A DNA stretch of 64,000 nucleotides from Devosia sp. (GTDB taxonomy: Bacteria; Pseudomonadota; Alphaproteobacteria; Rhizobiales; Devosiaceae). Of this stretch, positions 7,262-14,423 are shown piece after piece. The first letter of the stretch is position 1, and each line of letters starts with the position of its first letter. Location: positions 124,001-188,000 of the forward strand of contig NZ_JAGIAW010000001.1 of assembly GCF_017744655.1 (NCBI RefSeq). Reading direction: 5' to 3'. The notes beneath the pieces were generated by a model. It had not been told where the DNA came from. It did no database searches and saw only the letters and a list, made by a program, of their open reading frames with translations. Both the position numbers and the translations under genes were made by a program.

Positions 7262-8683
7262 ATGAGTGTCGTGGCACAACGAGCGGCGGGCGCACAGACG
7301 CCAGTTTTAGGACGGCGAACGGCAAGGCGCATTGCCATATGGGTGTCGCTCGTTCTGGTTTGTCTCGCGGCGGTCGTTTCGCTGCTGCTCATGCAGGGCA
7401 TGGATCGTCAGCTTCGGGATATCACCGATACCTATGCGGTTCGCGACACAGCGCGGGAACTGGTCAATGTTATGAGCCAGGCTGAAGCCAGCCAACGCGG
7501 CTATGTGCTGACCCGCGATACGCAATTTCTTGAGCCCTATCATGCCGCGGCCGCCCAGGTTGATAGCTATGTGCAGACCTTGCTGGAAATGACGGCGGAT
7601 GATGCGGCCCAGGCGGAGCGGGTGCGCTCCATCACGGGAGACATCGCCGGCAAGATGGCCGAAATGGCGCGCACCGTCGAACTGGTTGCCACAGCGCGGC
7701 AGGACGAAGCACAGAGCCTGATCGAGACTGGCATGGGCGCGCGCCTGATGAGCGAAGTGCGTGCCACGCTTGAAGATTTCATTGCCGAAGAGAACCAGAA
7801 GCTCGCCTTGCGCAACGAGGGGATCGACCGATCCCGTGTCTGGCTCGTCGGCACGATCATAGCGGCGCTCGCAGCGGCCGTCTGTCTTGCCTATGCCCTG
7901 ATGGCTCGGACGCAGAAACAGGTCAGCGCTATGGCCCAGCGTCATCGCGGCCTTATCAATCAGAATGAAGCGCTGGAGGCCGAGATCGCCGAGCGCACCC
8001 GTGCGATCGAGGAGGCGCGGGCGCATGCCGAGCGCGAACGGCAGCGTGTCGAAGCCCTGCTGCAGGACACCAGCCACCGGATCGGCAATTCGCTGGCGAC
8101 GGTTTCTTCGCTACTGGCGCTGCAGCTCATGCGCACCCGTTCCGCCGAGGTGCGCACGGCGCTCGAAGCGGCTCGGCTGCGTGTCCATGCCATTGCCTCC
8201 GCCCATCGCCGCCTGCGCCTGGGGGACGATATGGAATCGGCCAGTGCCGATGAATTTCTGAGTGCGGTGTTGGAAGACATTGCGACGACCCAGACCGATT
8301 CCGGGCGCATTGCCATCGAAGGCAAGATCGAGAGCATCGAGGTCAGCGCGCGTGATGCGACGACGCTCGGCATTCTGGTCGGCGAGTTTGTGACCAATGC
8401 TCTCAAGCATGGTTTTCCTGATGGCCGCCGGGGCCGCGTCGAAGTGGCGCTGTTTCGCGACGAAGCGGGCGTGCCGACGCTGAAGGTCTCGGATAATGGT
8501 GTCGGCCTGCCGGAGGGACAAGATGAAGGCGGGCTCGGGTCGGTGATCATCCGTCAGCTCTCGGGCCAGTTCGGCGGTGAACCTGTCTATTCGAGCGTTC
8601 CGGGTGAAGGCGTCAGCATCTCCGTTTCCTTGCCCGCGCTCGACCGAACGCCGGCTCCACCCAGCCAGTCGGCCATGGAGTGA
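7262..8683 (+). CDS. CHASE3 sensor histidine kinase, HisKA_2/HWE type
   Basis: 473-residue membrane sensor kinase. Helix 1 is about residues 22-45. A CHASE3-type extracytoplasmic domain spans 46-190 (QAEASQRGYVLTRDTQFLEP). Helix 2 is about 193-215. A coiled linker follows to about 265. A HisKA_2 dimerisation domain carries His about 272 in LQDTSHRIGNSL, and the HATPase domain has EFVTNALKHGFP, VSDNGVGLP and GGLGSVIIRQLSGQ. HisKA_2/HWE kinases are the usual partners of PhyR, so a role in the stress cascade is reasonable given phyR 2.3 kb away. No receiver gene is fused or adjacent. The lipid kinase start lies next to its stop. Confidence 0.92.
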   Translation: MSVVAQRAAGAQTPVLGRRTARRIAIWVSLVLVCLAAVVSLLLMQGMDRQLRDITDTYAVRDTARELVNVMSQAEASQRGYVLTRDTQFLEPYHAAAAQVDSYVQTLLEMTADDAAQAERVRSITGDIAGKMAEMARTVELVATARQDEAQSLIETGMGARLMSEVRATLEDFIAEENQKLALRNEGIDRSRVWLVGTIIAALAAAVCLAYALMARTQKQVSAMAQRHRGLINQNEALEAEIAERTRAIEEARAHAERERQRVEALLQDTSHRIGNSLATVSSLLALQLMRTRSAEVRTALEAARLRVHAIASAHRRLRLGDDMESASADEFLSAVLEDIATTQTDSGRIAIEGKIESIEVSARDATTLGILVGEFVTNALKHGFPDGRRGRVEVALFRDEAGVPTLKVSDNGVGLPEGQDEGGLGSVIIRQLSGQFGGEPVYSSVPGEGVSISVSLPALDRTPAPPSQSAME

Positions 8684-8688
8684 ATCAT

Positions 8689-9594
8689 ATGCGCGTTGCC
8701 GCAATTCTCAATCGCGACAGCGGCACCTTGCGCACCATGGATCTCGACGCATTCTGCGCCGAGGCCATGGCCGTGTTTGCCGAGGCCGGGCACGAGTTGC
8801 AGTGCCATGTGGTCAGCGGCAGCGACGTGCTCGCCACGATCGAGCGGTTTTCGGTCGATCCCGATGTCGACGCCATGATCGCTGCGGGTGGGGATGGCAC
8901 CATTTCCTCGGCGGCCGCGATCGCGCACCGCACAGGCAAGGTGCTCGGCGTCCTGCCGGCCGGTACGATGAACCTATTTGCGCGCGCGCTCGGTGTGCCA
9001 CCCGACATTCGCAGGGCGCTGCATGCGGTGGCTAAGGGGACGGTGGGGCAGGTTGATCTGGCGGCGGCCAATAACCAACCCTTCGTGCATCAGTTCGGCG
9101 TGGGCATTCACGCGCGTCTCGTGCGAATCCGCAATGGCATGGTCTATCGCAGCCGCGTCGGAAAGATGCTGGCGAGCCTGCGCGCCATTGCGGCGGCGGC
9201 GATCAATCCTCCTCGTTTCGAAGTCGAATTCGAGGATGGTTCGGGCCGCCAGAAGCGAATGTTGTCCGGCATCGCCGTTTCCAACAATCCGCTCGATGAT
9301 GGTCCGGTGCCTGTGGCGCAGCGCCTCGATACCGGGCGGCTGGGGGTCTATTTTGCGGGTACGGTGACGACGGGCGAACTCATCAGTCTGGTCGTCGACG
9401 TGCTGGTCGGTCGCTGGCGGGCCAACCCGCAGGTTACTGAACTCGAAAGCGAAAGCCTTGTTCTTCACTTCCCAAAGCGCAAGCGGGAGGTGCATGCGGT
9501 GATCGATGGCGAATTGATCGAGCTTGAGCGCGATGTCGAACTCACCATTCTGCCGCTGGCGCTGTCGGTTATTTTCCCAGCGAAAGACGTCTAG
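8689..9594 (+). CDS. Diacylglycerol kinase-family lipid kinase
   Basis: 301-residue cytosolic kinase of the DAGK catalytic family (YegS/DgkB-like). The ATP-binding motif AAGGDGTISSAA and the LGVLPAGTMNLFARALGVP motif are intact. A C-terminal beta-sandwich ends with DGELIELERDVELTIL. It phosphorylates a lipid headgroup (diacylglycerol or a related lipid) for phospholipid turnover; the substrate cannot be told from sequence. A GTG at 8680 overlaps the kinase stop (GTGA), but the ATG three codons on has GGAG at 8-base spacing, so I chose that. Its position behind the histidine kinase suggests co-transcription. Confidence 0.9.
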   Translation: MRVAAILNRDSGTLRTMDLDAFCAEAMAVFAEAGHELQCHVVSGSDVLATIERFSVDPDVDAMIAAGGDGTISSAAAIAHRTGKVLGVLPAGTMNLFARALGVPPDIRRALHAVAKGTVGQVDLAAANNQPFVHQFGVGIHARLVRIRNGMVYRSRVGKMLASLRAIAAAAINPPRFEVEFEDGSGRQKRMLSGIAVSNNPLDDGPVPVAQRLDTGRLGVYFAGTVTTGELISLVVDVLVGRWRANPQVTELESESLVLHFPKRKREVHAVIDGELIELERDVELTILPLALSVIFPAKDV

Positions 9595-9614
9595 AAACTC
9601 GTGGCGGCAAGCCG

Positions 9615-10052
9615 TCACGAGTCGGGCGCATCCTTCTCGCGCAGCAAGGCCAGGACCGTAAGGGCGGCCGCCGGAATGCCCAGGCGAACCAGCATGGGCG
9701 AACGGGTGAGAAGGGGGAGCGCGGTGAGCGCGGCGGTCGTCAGGAAGGCGCCTGCATCGCTGGCGCGACGACGTTCGGCAAGGCGCTTGCGGCGCCGGCT
9801 TTCGCTGATGGCCAAGCCGATATAGACGATGAGCGCCAAAGCGAGGAAAGAGCCGGCAAGGATCAATGCGGCCGTGAGGGGCCCCATGGCGTTAATAAGC
9901 GCGATATAACCGGCAGTGATGAGGAAGCCAAAGCCGATCACTGCGCAGACGAGAATCAACGCATAGACGATCGCCAGACCCTTAACGCGTTGGCTGAGCC
10001 CCTCGACCTCCAGGCCGAGGAGCCCCGCAAGAGGCATCAACAGACCAAGCAT
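9615..10052 (-). CDS. YqjE-like holin-superfamily membrane protein
   Basis: 145-residue membrane protein. Two strong helices lie at about residues 28-52 (GLAIVYALILVCAVIGFGFL) and 60-82 (LTAALILAGSFLALALIVYI). A basic SRRRKRLAERRR segment follows, then a weaker hydrophobic C-terminus. It resembles YqjE/Phage_holin_3_6 proteins, which in many proteobacteria follow a DUF883 (YqjD/ElaB) gene, as here. Its ATG shares one base with the DUF883 stop (TGATG). It is not a phage lysis gene in this context; the molecular role is unknown. It is probably stress-induced from the EcfG promoter upstream of its partner. Confidence 0.8.
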   Translation of the reverse strand: MLGLLMPLAGLLGLEVEGLSQRVKGLAIVYALILVCAVIGFGFLITAGYIALINAMGPLTAALILAGSFLALALIVYIGLAISESRRRKRLAERRRASDAGAFLTTAALTALPLLTRSPMLVRLGIPAAALTVLALLREKDAPDS

Positions 10053-10420
10053 CAGCGCGTCAGCAGGGCCAGAACGAAGCCAATGCCGAGAGCGGTCGCG
10101 ACCGCCGTCAGAGGCTTTTCGCGGATCGTGTCCTTGAGCTGCTGCTCGTATTCTCCAGCCTGATCCTGCGCCTCCTCGACCATGTGCTGGCCACGACGCT
10201 TGAGGTGGCGGAACTCGGCTTCCGCAATGTCGCGCACTTCGCCCGCTTTTTCGCCTGTCAGCTTGCGCAGGGTTTCGGTGATGGACTTGAGGTCGGACTG
10301 GAGTTGGGCGACCTGTGCCTCAAGCTCCTGCTCGCGCGTTTTGGTGGCGGGGCGGCGGGAACTTGCACTGCTGCCACTCTTGCGGGTCGTGGTGGGAGCC
10401 ATATCAGTCGTCGAAGCCAT
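10052..10420 (-). CDS. DUF883 (YqjD/ElaB-like) membrane-anchored protein
   Basis: 122-residue protein. It has a Ser/Thr/Arg-rich N-terminus, a long charged amphipathic helix (about residues 30-95, with ELEAQVAQLQSDLKSITETL as heptads), and a single C-terminal helix AVATALGIGFVLALLTR. This is the DUF883 plan; E. coli YqjD and ElaB are tail-anchored ribosome-associated stress proteins. I chose the ATG before ASTTDMAPTT because AGGAG lies just upstream. An exact EcfG promoter sits 28 bp upstream of the start. It is followed by, and overlaps, the YqjE-like gene. Confidence 0.87.
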   Translation of the reverse strand: MASTTDMAPTTTRKSGSSASSRRPATKTREQELEAQVAQLQSDLKSITETLRKLTGEKAGEVRDIAEAEFRHLKRRGQHMVEEAQDQAGEYEQQLKDTIREKPLTAVATALGIGFVLALLTR

Positions 10421-10447
10421 GGGTACACTCCTGTTTTGTGAACGGAA

Positions 10448-10472
10448 AACGCCTGACACGGCAGGCGGTTCC
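10448..10472 (-). promoter_or_regulatory. EcfG-type promoter for the YqjD/YqjE-like operon
   Basis: Minus strand GGAAC (10472-10468), 16-base spacer, CGTT (10451-10448), an exact consensus match 28 bp upstream of the DUF883 start. Confidence 0.85.
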
Positions 10473-10485
10473 GCTGGAATTGCCG

Positions 10486-10523
10486 ATGAAAGAGAAAGCC
10501 CCGATGCACTTGTGCACCGGGGC
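10486..10523 (-). terminator. Intrinsic terminator after the DUF3309 gene
   Basis: Stem GCCCCG-TGCAC / GTGCA-CGGGGC (10498-10523) followed on the minus strand by TTTCTCTTT. It ends the DUF3309 transcript before the YqjD/E promoter. Confidence 0.75.
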
Positions 10524-10605
10524 GAGGGGGCGAACCGAAAGGGGGGCGTCTGTCGGTTCGCAGGGGCACGAAACGCCTAGAGCGCGTGCCTTTATTGCGG
10601 TGATG

Positions 10606-10764
10606 CTAGACCCGTCCCATCAGGACCAGGATGAGCACCACGATGAGGACAACACCCAGAATGCCGGACGGGAAATAGCCGAAGCCGCGGGAATAACCCC
10701 AGCTCGGCAAGGCGCCGATCAGCAGAAGGATCAGGATGATGATGAGGATGGTACCGAGTGTCAT
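10606..10764 (-). CDS. DUF3309 small membrane protein
   Basis: 52-residue protein, MTLGTILIIILILLLIGALP followed by SWGYSRGFGYFPSG and a second hydrophobic helix ending LVLMGRV. This matches the DUF3309 pattern of two helices joined by a W-G-Y/S/G-rich turn. The function is unknown; the family is frequent among alphaproteobacterial stress genes. No EcfG-type promoter is evident upstream, unlike its neighbours. A good hairpin terminator follows. Confidence 0.87.
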   Translation of the reverse strand: MTLGTILIIILILLLIGALPSWGYSRGFGYFPSGILGVVLIVVLILVLMGRV

Positions 10765-10842
10765 GAAACTATCTCGACTTTTTTATCTGGCCCTATCTTC
10801 AAGCTTGGGGCGGGCCGATTGTTGTTGTCTTTGTGGGGCAGG

Positions 10843-11010
10843 CTAGAGCAGGGCAACAAGCAGCGCGGTAGCTGCCGCCAGGATCAGCGCCGCGGGAAAT
10901 AGGGCCCGGGCGACGTCGCCAAAATGGGGGGAACTGTCGTAGACCTCGTTTGACCACACTGCGGTCGAGCGGCCTGCATGTTCGAGGGCTCTGATTTCAG
11001 CCTGCGTCAT
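10843..11010 (-). CDS. Small tail-anchored membrane protein, hypothetical
   Basis: 55-residue hypothetical protein. A polar N-terminal half starts MTQAEIRALEHAGRSTAVWS; a single C-terminal helix ALILAAATALLVALL ends the protein with no tail. I chose this ATG because GGAGG lies 7 bases upstream; a longer in-frame start exists. I recognise no family. A near-consensus EcfG promoter (AGAAC-N16-TGTT) precedes it, and it sits among small stress proteins. Confidence 0.65.
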   Translation of the reverse strand: MTQAEIRALEHAGRSTAVWSNEVYDSSPHFGDVARALFPAALILAAATALLVALL

Positions 11011-11020
11011 CTGTGCCTCC

Positions 11021-11045
11021 AACACTCCGCAAGTAGCGGAGTTCT
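11021..11045 (-). promoter_or_regulatory. Weak EcfG-like promoter
   Basis: Minus strand AGAAC (11045-11041), 16-base spacer, TGTT (11024-11021). One mismatch lies in each box of GGAAC-N16-CGTT. It sits 10 bp from the proposed start codon, so a very short leader would result. Confidence 0.35.
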
Positions 11046-11124
11046 CAGTCAAATTGCCCGTCGCGGGCGGCATGACAGACAAACGGCGAGGTGCAGATTT
11101 GGTTCCAGCGGTGCGAACGCGGGG

Positions 11125-12003
11125 CTATTCGACCTTGATGACGTCGACGGACTGGCGCGTTTCGTGCGAGCCGTGGGTGCGCAGCACGCCGACGATGGGC
11201 GAGATATCGGCATAGTCACGGCCGTGGCCGATGGAGATATGGTCGCCACCGGCGATCATGGCGTTGGTGGGGTCGAATTCGACCCAGCCGGTGTGGGCGC
11301 CACACCAGACGCGCACCCAGGCATGCATGGCATCGGCGCCTTCGAGGCGTGCCTGCCCTGCTGGCGGAATGGTGCGGAGAAATCCGGAGACATAGCCGGC
11401 CGGAATGCCCATGCCGCGCAGCCCCGAGATCATGACGTGGGCAAAGTCCTGGCATACGCCCTTCTTGAGATTGAAGGCTTCCGCCGGCTTGGTTTCGACG
11501 TCGGTGGCCTTCGGGTCGTATTCGAAGTCCTTATGAATGGCGAGGCAGAGCGCCATGGCCTTGGCGAGAACGGTTTCAGCCTCCGCAGTCTCGTTCTCGG
11601 CATATTCGGTGATATCGGGCACGATCTGCACGCGAGGCGAGGCGGCAAGGAAGTGCTGGGGACTATCAGCCTCGACCGACCAATAGCGAGCCACCTCGAG
11701 CCCGAGCTGGTCGAGCGAAGCCGAAAGGTCGGCAGGCTGCCCGAGATCGTCCACCTGAACCCGCGCGGCCAGCCGGACTTCGAGCTTTTCATGCGGCTCG
11801 ACGAAGGTGACGTCGCTGACCGTATTGCCGAAGAAATCGACGAAACTGGTCAGGCGATGCGGCTTTGGCGAGAAGGACAGGGACGAGGCGACAACCCGCT
11901 GCACGCCCGGCACGGTGGTGGGGGCGACGCGAATATGATGACGCCCGCCGTGGACGGGCGCGTCGTAGTCGTAGGTCAGGGTCAGGCGAACATCGTAGAG
12001 CAT
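11125..12003 (-). CDS. Transglutaminase-like cysteine peptidase-fold protein
   Basis: 292-residue protein. Residues 1-150 are the bacterial transglutaminase N-terminal beta domain (LYDVRLTLTYDYDAPVHGGR). A transglutaminase-like core follows with the full triad: Cys in KKGVCQDFAHVMISGLRGMG, His in MHAWVRVW, Asp in GWVEFDPTNAM. Such domains can act as peptidases, amidases or transferases. It has no signal peptide, so it is cytoplasmic. It is third in an operon with an ATP-grasp/alpha-E protein (3-bp gap) and a large transglutaminase-DUF2126 protein. That association was described as a predicted peptide-ligation/degradation module; the substrate is unknown. Confidence 0.9.
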   Translation of the reverse strand: MLYDVRLTLTYDYDAPVHGGRHHIRVAPTTVPGVQRVVASSLSFSPKPHRLTSFVDFFGNTVSDVTFVEPHEKLEVRLAARVQVDDLGQPADLSASLDQLGLEVARYWSVEADSPQHFLAASPRVQIVPDITEYAENETAEAETVLAKAMALCLAIHKDFEYDPKATDVETKPAEAFNLKKGVCQDFAHVMISGLRGMGIPAGYVSGFLRTIPPAGQARLEGADAMHAWVRVWCGAHTGWVEFDPTNAMIAGGDHISIGHGRDYADISPIVGVLRTHGSHETRQSVDVIKVE

Positions 12004-12006
12004 GGT

Positions 12007-14418
12007 TCAGGTAAAATAGTGCGCGGCGATGAGGCTGGCTAGGAGGCCGATTTCGCTGGAGATTTCGTCCAGCTTGTCCGGCGTCATGGTTTCGGGCTCG
12101 GCCGTGATGAGGCGCGTCTGCAATTGCAGGGCGGCCTTGGCGACGCTCGAAAGCTGGCCATCGCGAATGCCGCCGGGCAGGGTTTCGAGCTGGGTGCGCA
12201 GTTCGGTAAGCTGGAAGAGGACCGAGCGCGGATTGAGCGGATCGAGGACCAAGAGGTCGATGGCGCTTTGCGTGCCAGCGGTCACCGAATAGCGGCGGCG
12301 GTGCGACATGACGCTGTCGCCGATCTCCAGCAGCATTTCGAGCGAACCGTCGGGTGCATCTTCGCCGGTCAGCCAGCCAGTGATGCGCGCGATCTGGATA
12401 GCGCGTTCCAGACGGCGGCCGATTTCGAGGAAGCGCCAGCCGGCAAAGCGGTACATGTTTTCGTGCACGAGGCCGGAAAAGCCCGCCAGCTTGCGCAGCA
12501 AGACGGTCATGGCGCGAGTGGCGTCGTCGCCGGTGCGGATGCGGGTGGCGAAGCGCTGCGCGGTCTTTTGCAGATCGTTGAGCGCCAACCAGCCATCGGG
12601 CGAGAAGCGGTCGCGGATCTGGCCGGCGCTGTGCACGGCGCTATCGATCGACATAAGAAGACCCTGCGGCATGGCCTCGGTGGCATCGACGTCGATGCTT
12701 TCGAGGAATTCGGCGCAGTGGGTGAGGATCGGCAGGTCGGGCTTTGATAGTTCGGCGAGGCGCGCGTTATAGGCGCGCAGGATGCGGACCGTCGCTTCGC
12801 AGCGCTCGGCATAGCGACCGAGCCAGATGAGATTGTCGGCGGCGCGGCTGGGCAGGCTGCCGGGCGAATTGCGCACGAGCCGGTCGCCTTCCTGCGGCAG
12901 CAGCGAAACCTGTTCGACCGGGGTGGAGGACACCACCCAGACGTCGGCTGCCTGGCCGCCGCGCTGCATGGCGAGGGCGGTGGTATCAGGCGTCGAGCCG
13001 ACGCGGGCGAAACCGCCGGGCATGATGCTCCAGCCGTTCTCGGTGCGTGCCGCAAAGACGCGCAAGGTGATGGGGCGCGGTTCGAGTTTGCCTTCGGAAT
13101 AGACCGGGGCGGTCGAGAGGCGCACGGGCTCCTGGCCGACGTAGTCGCGGCCGTGGGTGGCAATACGATCCCTAAGCTGGGACTTTTGGGCCGGGGTCAT
13201 GCTGGCGCCGAGTGCGGTTCCGCGCAGATCGTCGAAGGGCAGGGTGGTGGCGAAGGCCGGCCCGATCATCAGGTCATCGAAATTGTCTAGGACATATTCG
13301 CGTTCGGCTGCCTGGCCGCACCACCAGGTGGCAATTTCAGGCAGTTCGAGGCCGGTGCTGAGCAGGTGCTTGCACAGCCGCGGCATGAAAGCGGCGAGGG
13401 CGCGGGTTTCGAGAATGCCGGTGCCAAGGGCGTTGATCATGGAAATGGAACCCGAACGCACGGCCTCGACCATGCCGGGGGTGCCGATGCGGCTGTCGTA
13501 GCGCAGTTCCAGAGGGTCGACGAAGCTGGCATCCATGCGGCGCCAGAGGACGCTGACGGGCTTTAGCCCAGCCACGGTGCGCACCATGACCTGGCCGTCC
13601 TCGACGACGAGGTCTTCACCCTCAAGCAGCATGAGCCCGAGATAGCGGGCGATATAGGCGTGTTCGAAATAGGTTTCGTTGAGCTGGCCGGGCGTGAGAA
13701 TGCCGACGCGGCCGCCGTCGCGCTTGGCCTGGACGAAGAGGTGATCGCGGAAATCGCGGAAGAAACCAGCGAGACGCTGGATGTTCATCTCGCCATAGAC
13801 ATCGGACAGGGCGCGCGTGGTGGCGACGCGGTTTTCAAGCGCGAAGCCGGCGCCCGAGGGGGCCTGCATACGGTCGCCCAGCACCCACCAGGCGCCATCG
13901 GGGCCACGGCCGAGTTCGAAGGCGCAGAAATGCAGGAAATGGCTGCTGGCGGGTTTGACGCCGACGAGGGGGCGGAGGAACTCGTTGTTTTGCGCCACCA
14001 GTTCGGGCGGCAGCAGGCCTTCCTGGACCAGTCGATTGTCGCCGTAGATGTCGGCAACGATGTTTTCCATCAGCTCGGCGCGCTGCACGAGGCCCCTGGA
14101 AATGGTCAGCCATTCGGCTTCGTCGATCAGCAGCGGGATATGGGCCAGTGGCCAGGCGCGTTCCTTGCCCTCGGCACCGTCATATTTGCGATAGAAGACG
14201 CCGGCGTCGCGCAGATATTGGTCAGCGCGCTCGAAACGGGCTGCGAGTTCGGTCGAGCCCAGCGCATCGAAAGCCGACATGAGGCGATCCCAGCCCGGGC
14301 GCAGGGCGCCGTTGGGGTCGATCATCTCATCGGGGACGCCGGGCAACAGGTGATAGTCCGAGATGATGCTCGGACCTTCTGGAGGGGCGCTGCGGGATTC
14401 GGAGTTCCGCTTGATCAT
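12007..14418 (-). CDS. Circularly permuted ATP-grasp and alpha-E fusion protein
   Basis: 803-residue two-domain protein. Residues 1 to about 480 are a circularly permuted type 2 ATP-grasp domain (COG2308-like; ERAWPLAHIPLLIDEAEW, VGVKPASSHFLHFCAFELG, RTVAGLKPVSVLWRRMDAS). Residues from about 505 to the end are the all-helical alpha-E domain (COG2307-like; RAADNLIWLGRYAERCEATV). In many genomes these are separate adjacent genes; here they are fused. ATP-grasp enzymes make amide bonds from a carboxyl phosphate and an amine, so an amidoligase is the best guess. It lies 5 bp after the large DUF2126 gene and 3 bp before the small transglutaminase. Confidence 0.9.
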   Translation of the reverse strand: MIKRNSESRSAPPEGPSIISDYHLLPGVPDEMIDPNGALRPGWDRLMSAFDALGSTELAARFERADQYLRDAGVFYRKYDGAEGKERAWPLAHIPLLIDEAEWLTISRGLVQRAELMENIVADIYGDNRLVQEGLLPPELVAQNNEFLRPLVGVKPASSHFLHFCAFELGRGPDGAWWVLGDRMQAPSGAGFALENRVATTRALSDVYGEMNIQRLAGFFRDFRDHLFVQAKRDGGRVGILTPGQLNETYFEHAYIARYLGLMLLEGEDLVVEDGQVMVRTVAGLKPVSVLWRRMDASFVDPLELRYDSRIGTPGMVEAVRSGSISMINALGTGILETRALAAFMPRLCKHLLSTGLELPEIATWWCGQAAEREYVLDNFDDLMIGPAFATTLPFDDLRGTALGASMTPAQKSQLRDRIATHGRDYVGQEPVRLSTAPVYSEGKLEPRPITLRVFAARTENGWSIMPGGFARVGSTPDTTALAMQRGGQAADVWVVSSTPVEQVSLLPQEGDRLVRNSPGSLPSRAADNLIWLGRYAERCEATVRILRAYNARLAELSKPDLPILTHCAEFLESIDVDATEAMPQGLLMSIDSAVHSAGQIRDRFSPDGWLALNDLQKTAQRFATRIRTGDDATRAMTVLLRKLAGFSGLVHENMYRFAGWRFLEIGRRLERAIQIARITGWLTGEDAPDGSLEMLLEIGDSVMSHRRRYSVTAGTQSAIDLLVLDPLNPRSVLFQLTELRTQLETLPGGIRDGQLSSVAKAALQLQTRLITAEPETMTPDKLDEISSEIGLLASLIAAHYFT

Positions 14419-14423
14419 GGTGT

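Noticed and set aside
9615-10052. Holin-like gene as sign of a prophage
   Set aside because: It pairs with a DUF883 gene in the chromosomal YqjD/YqjE arrangement, and no phage structural, lysis or integrase gene is near.
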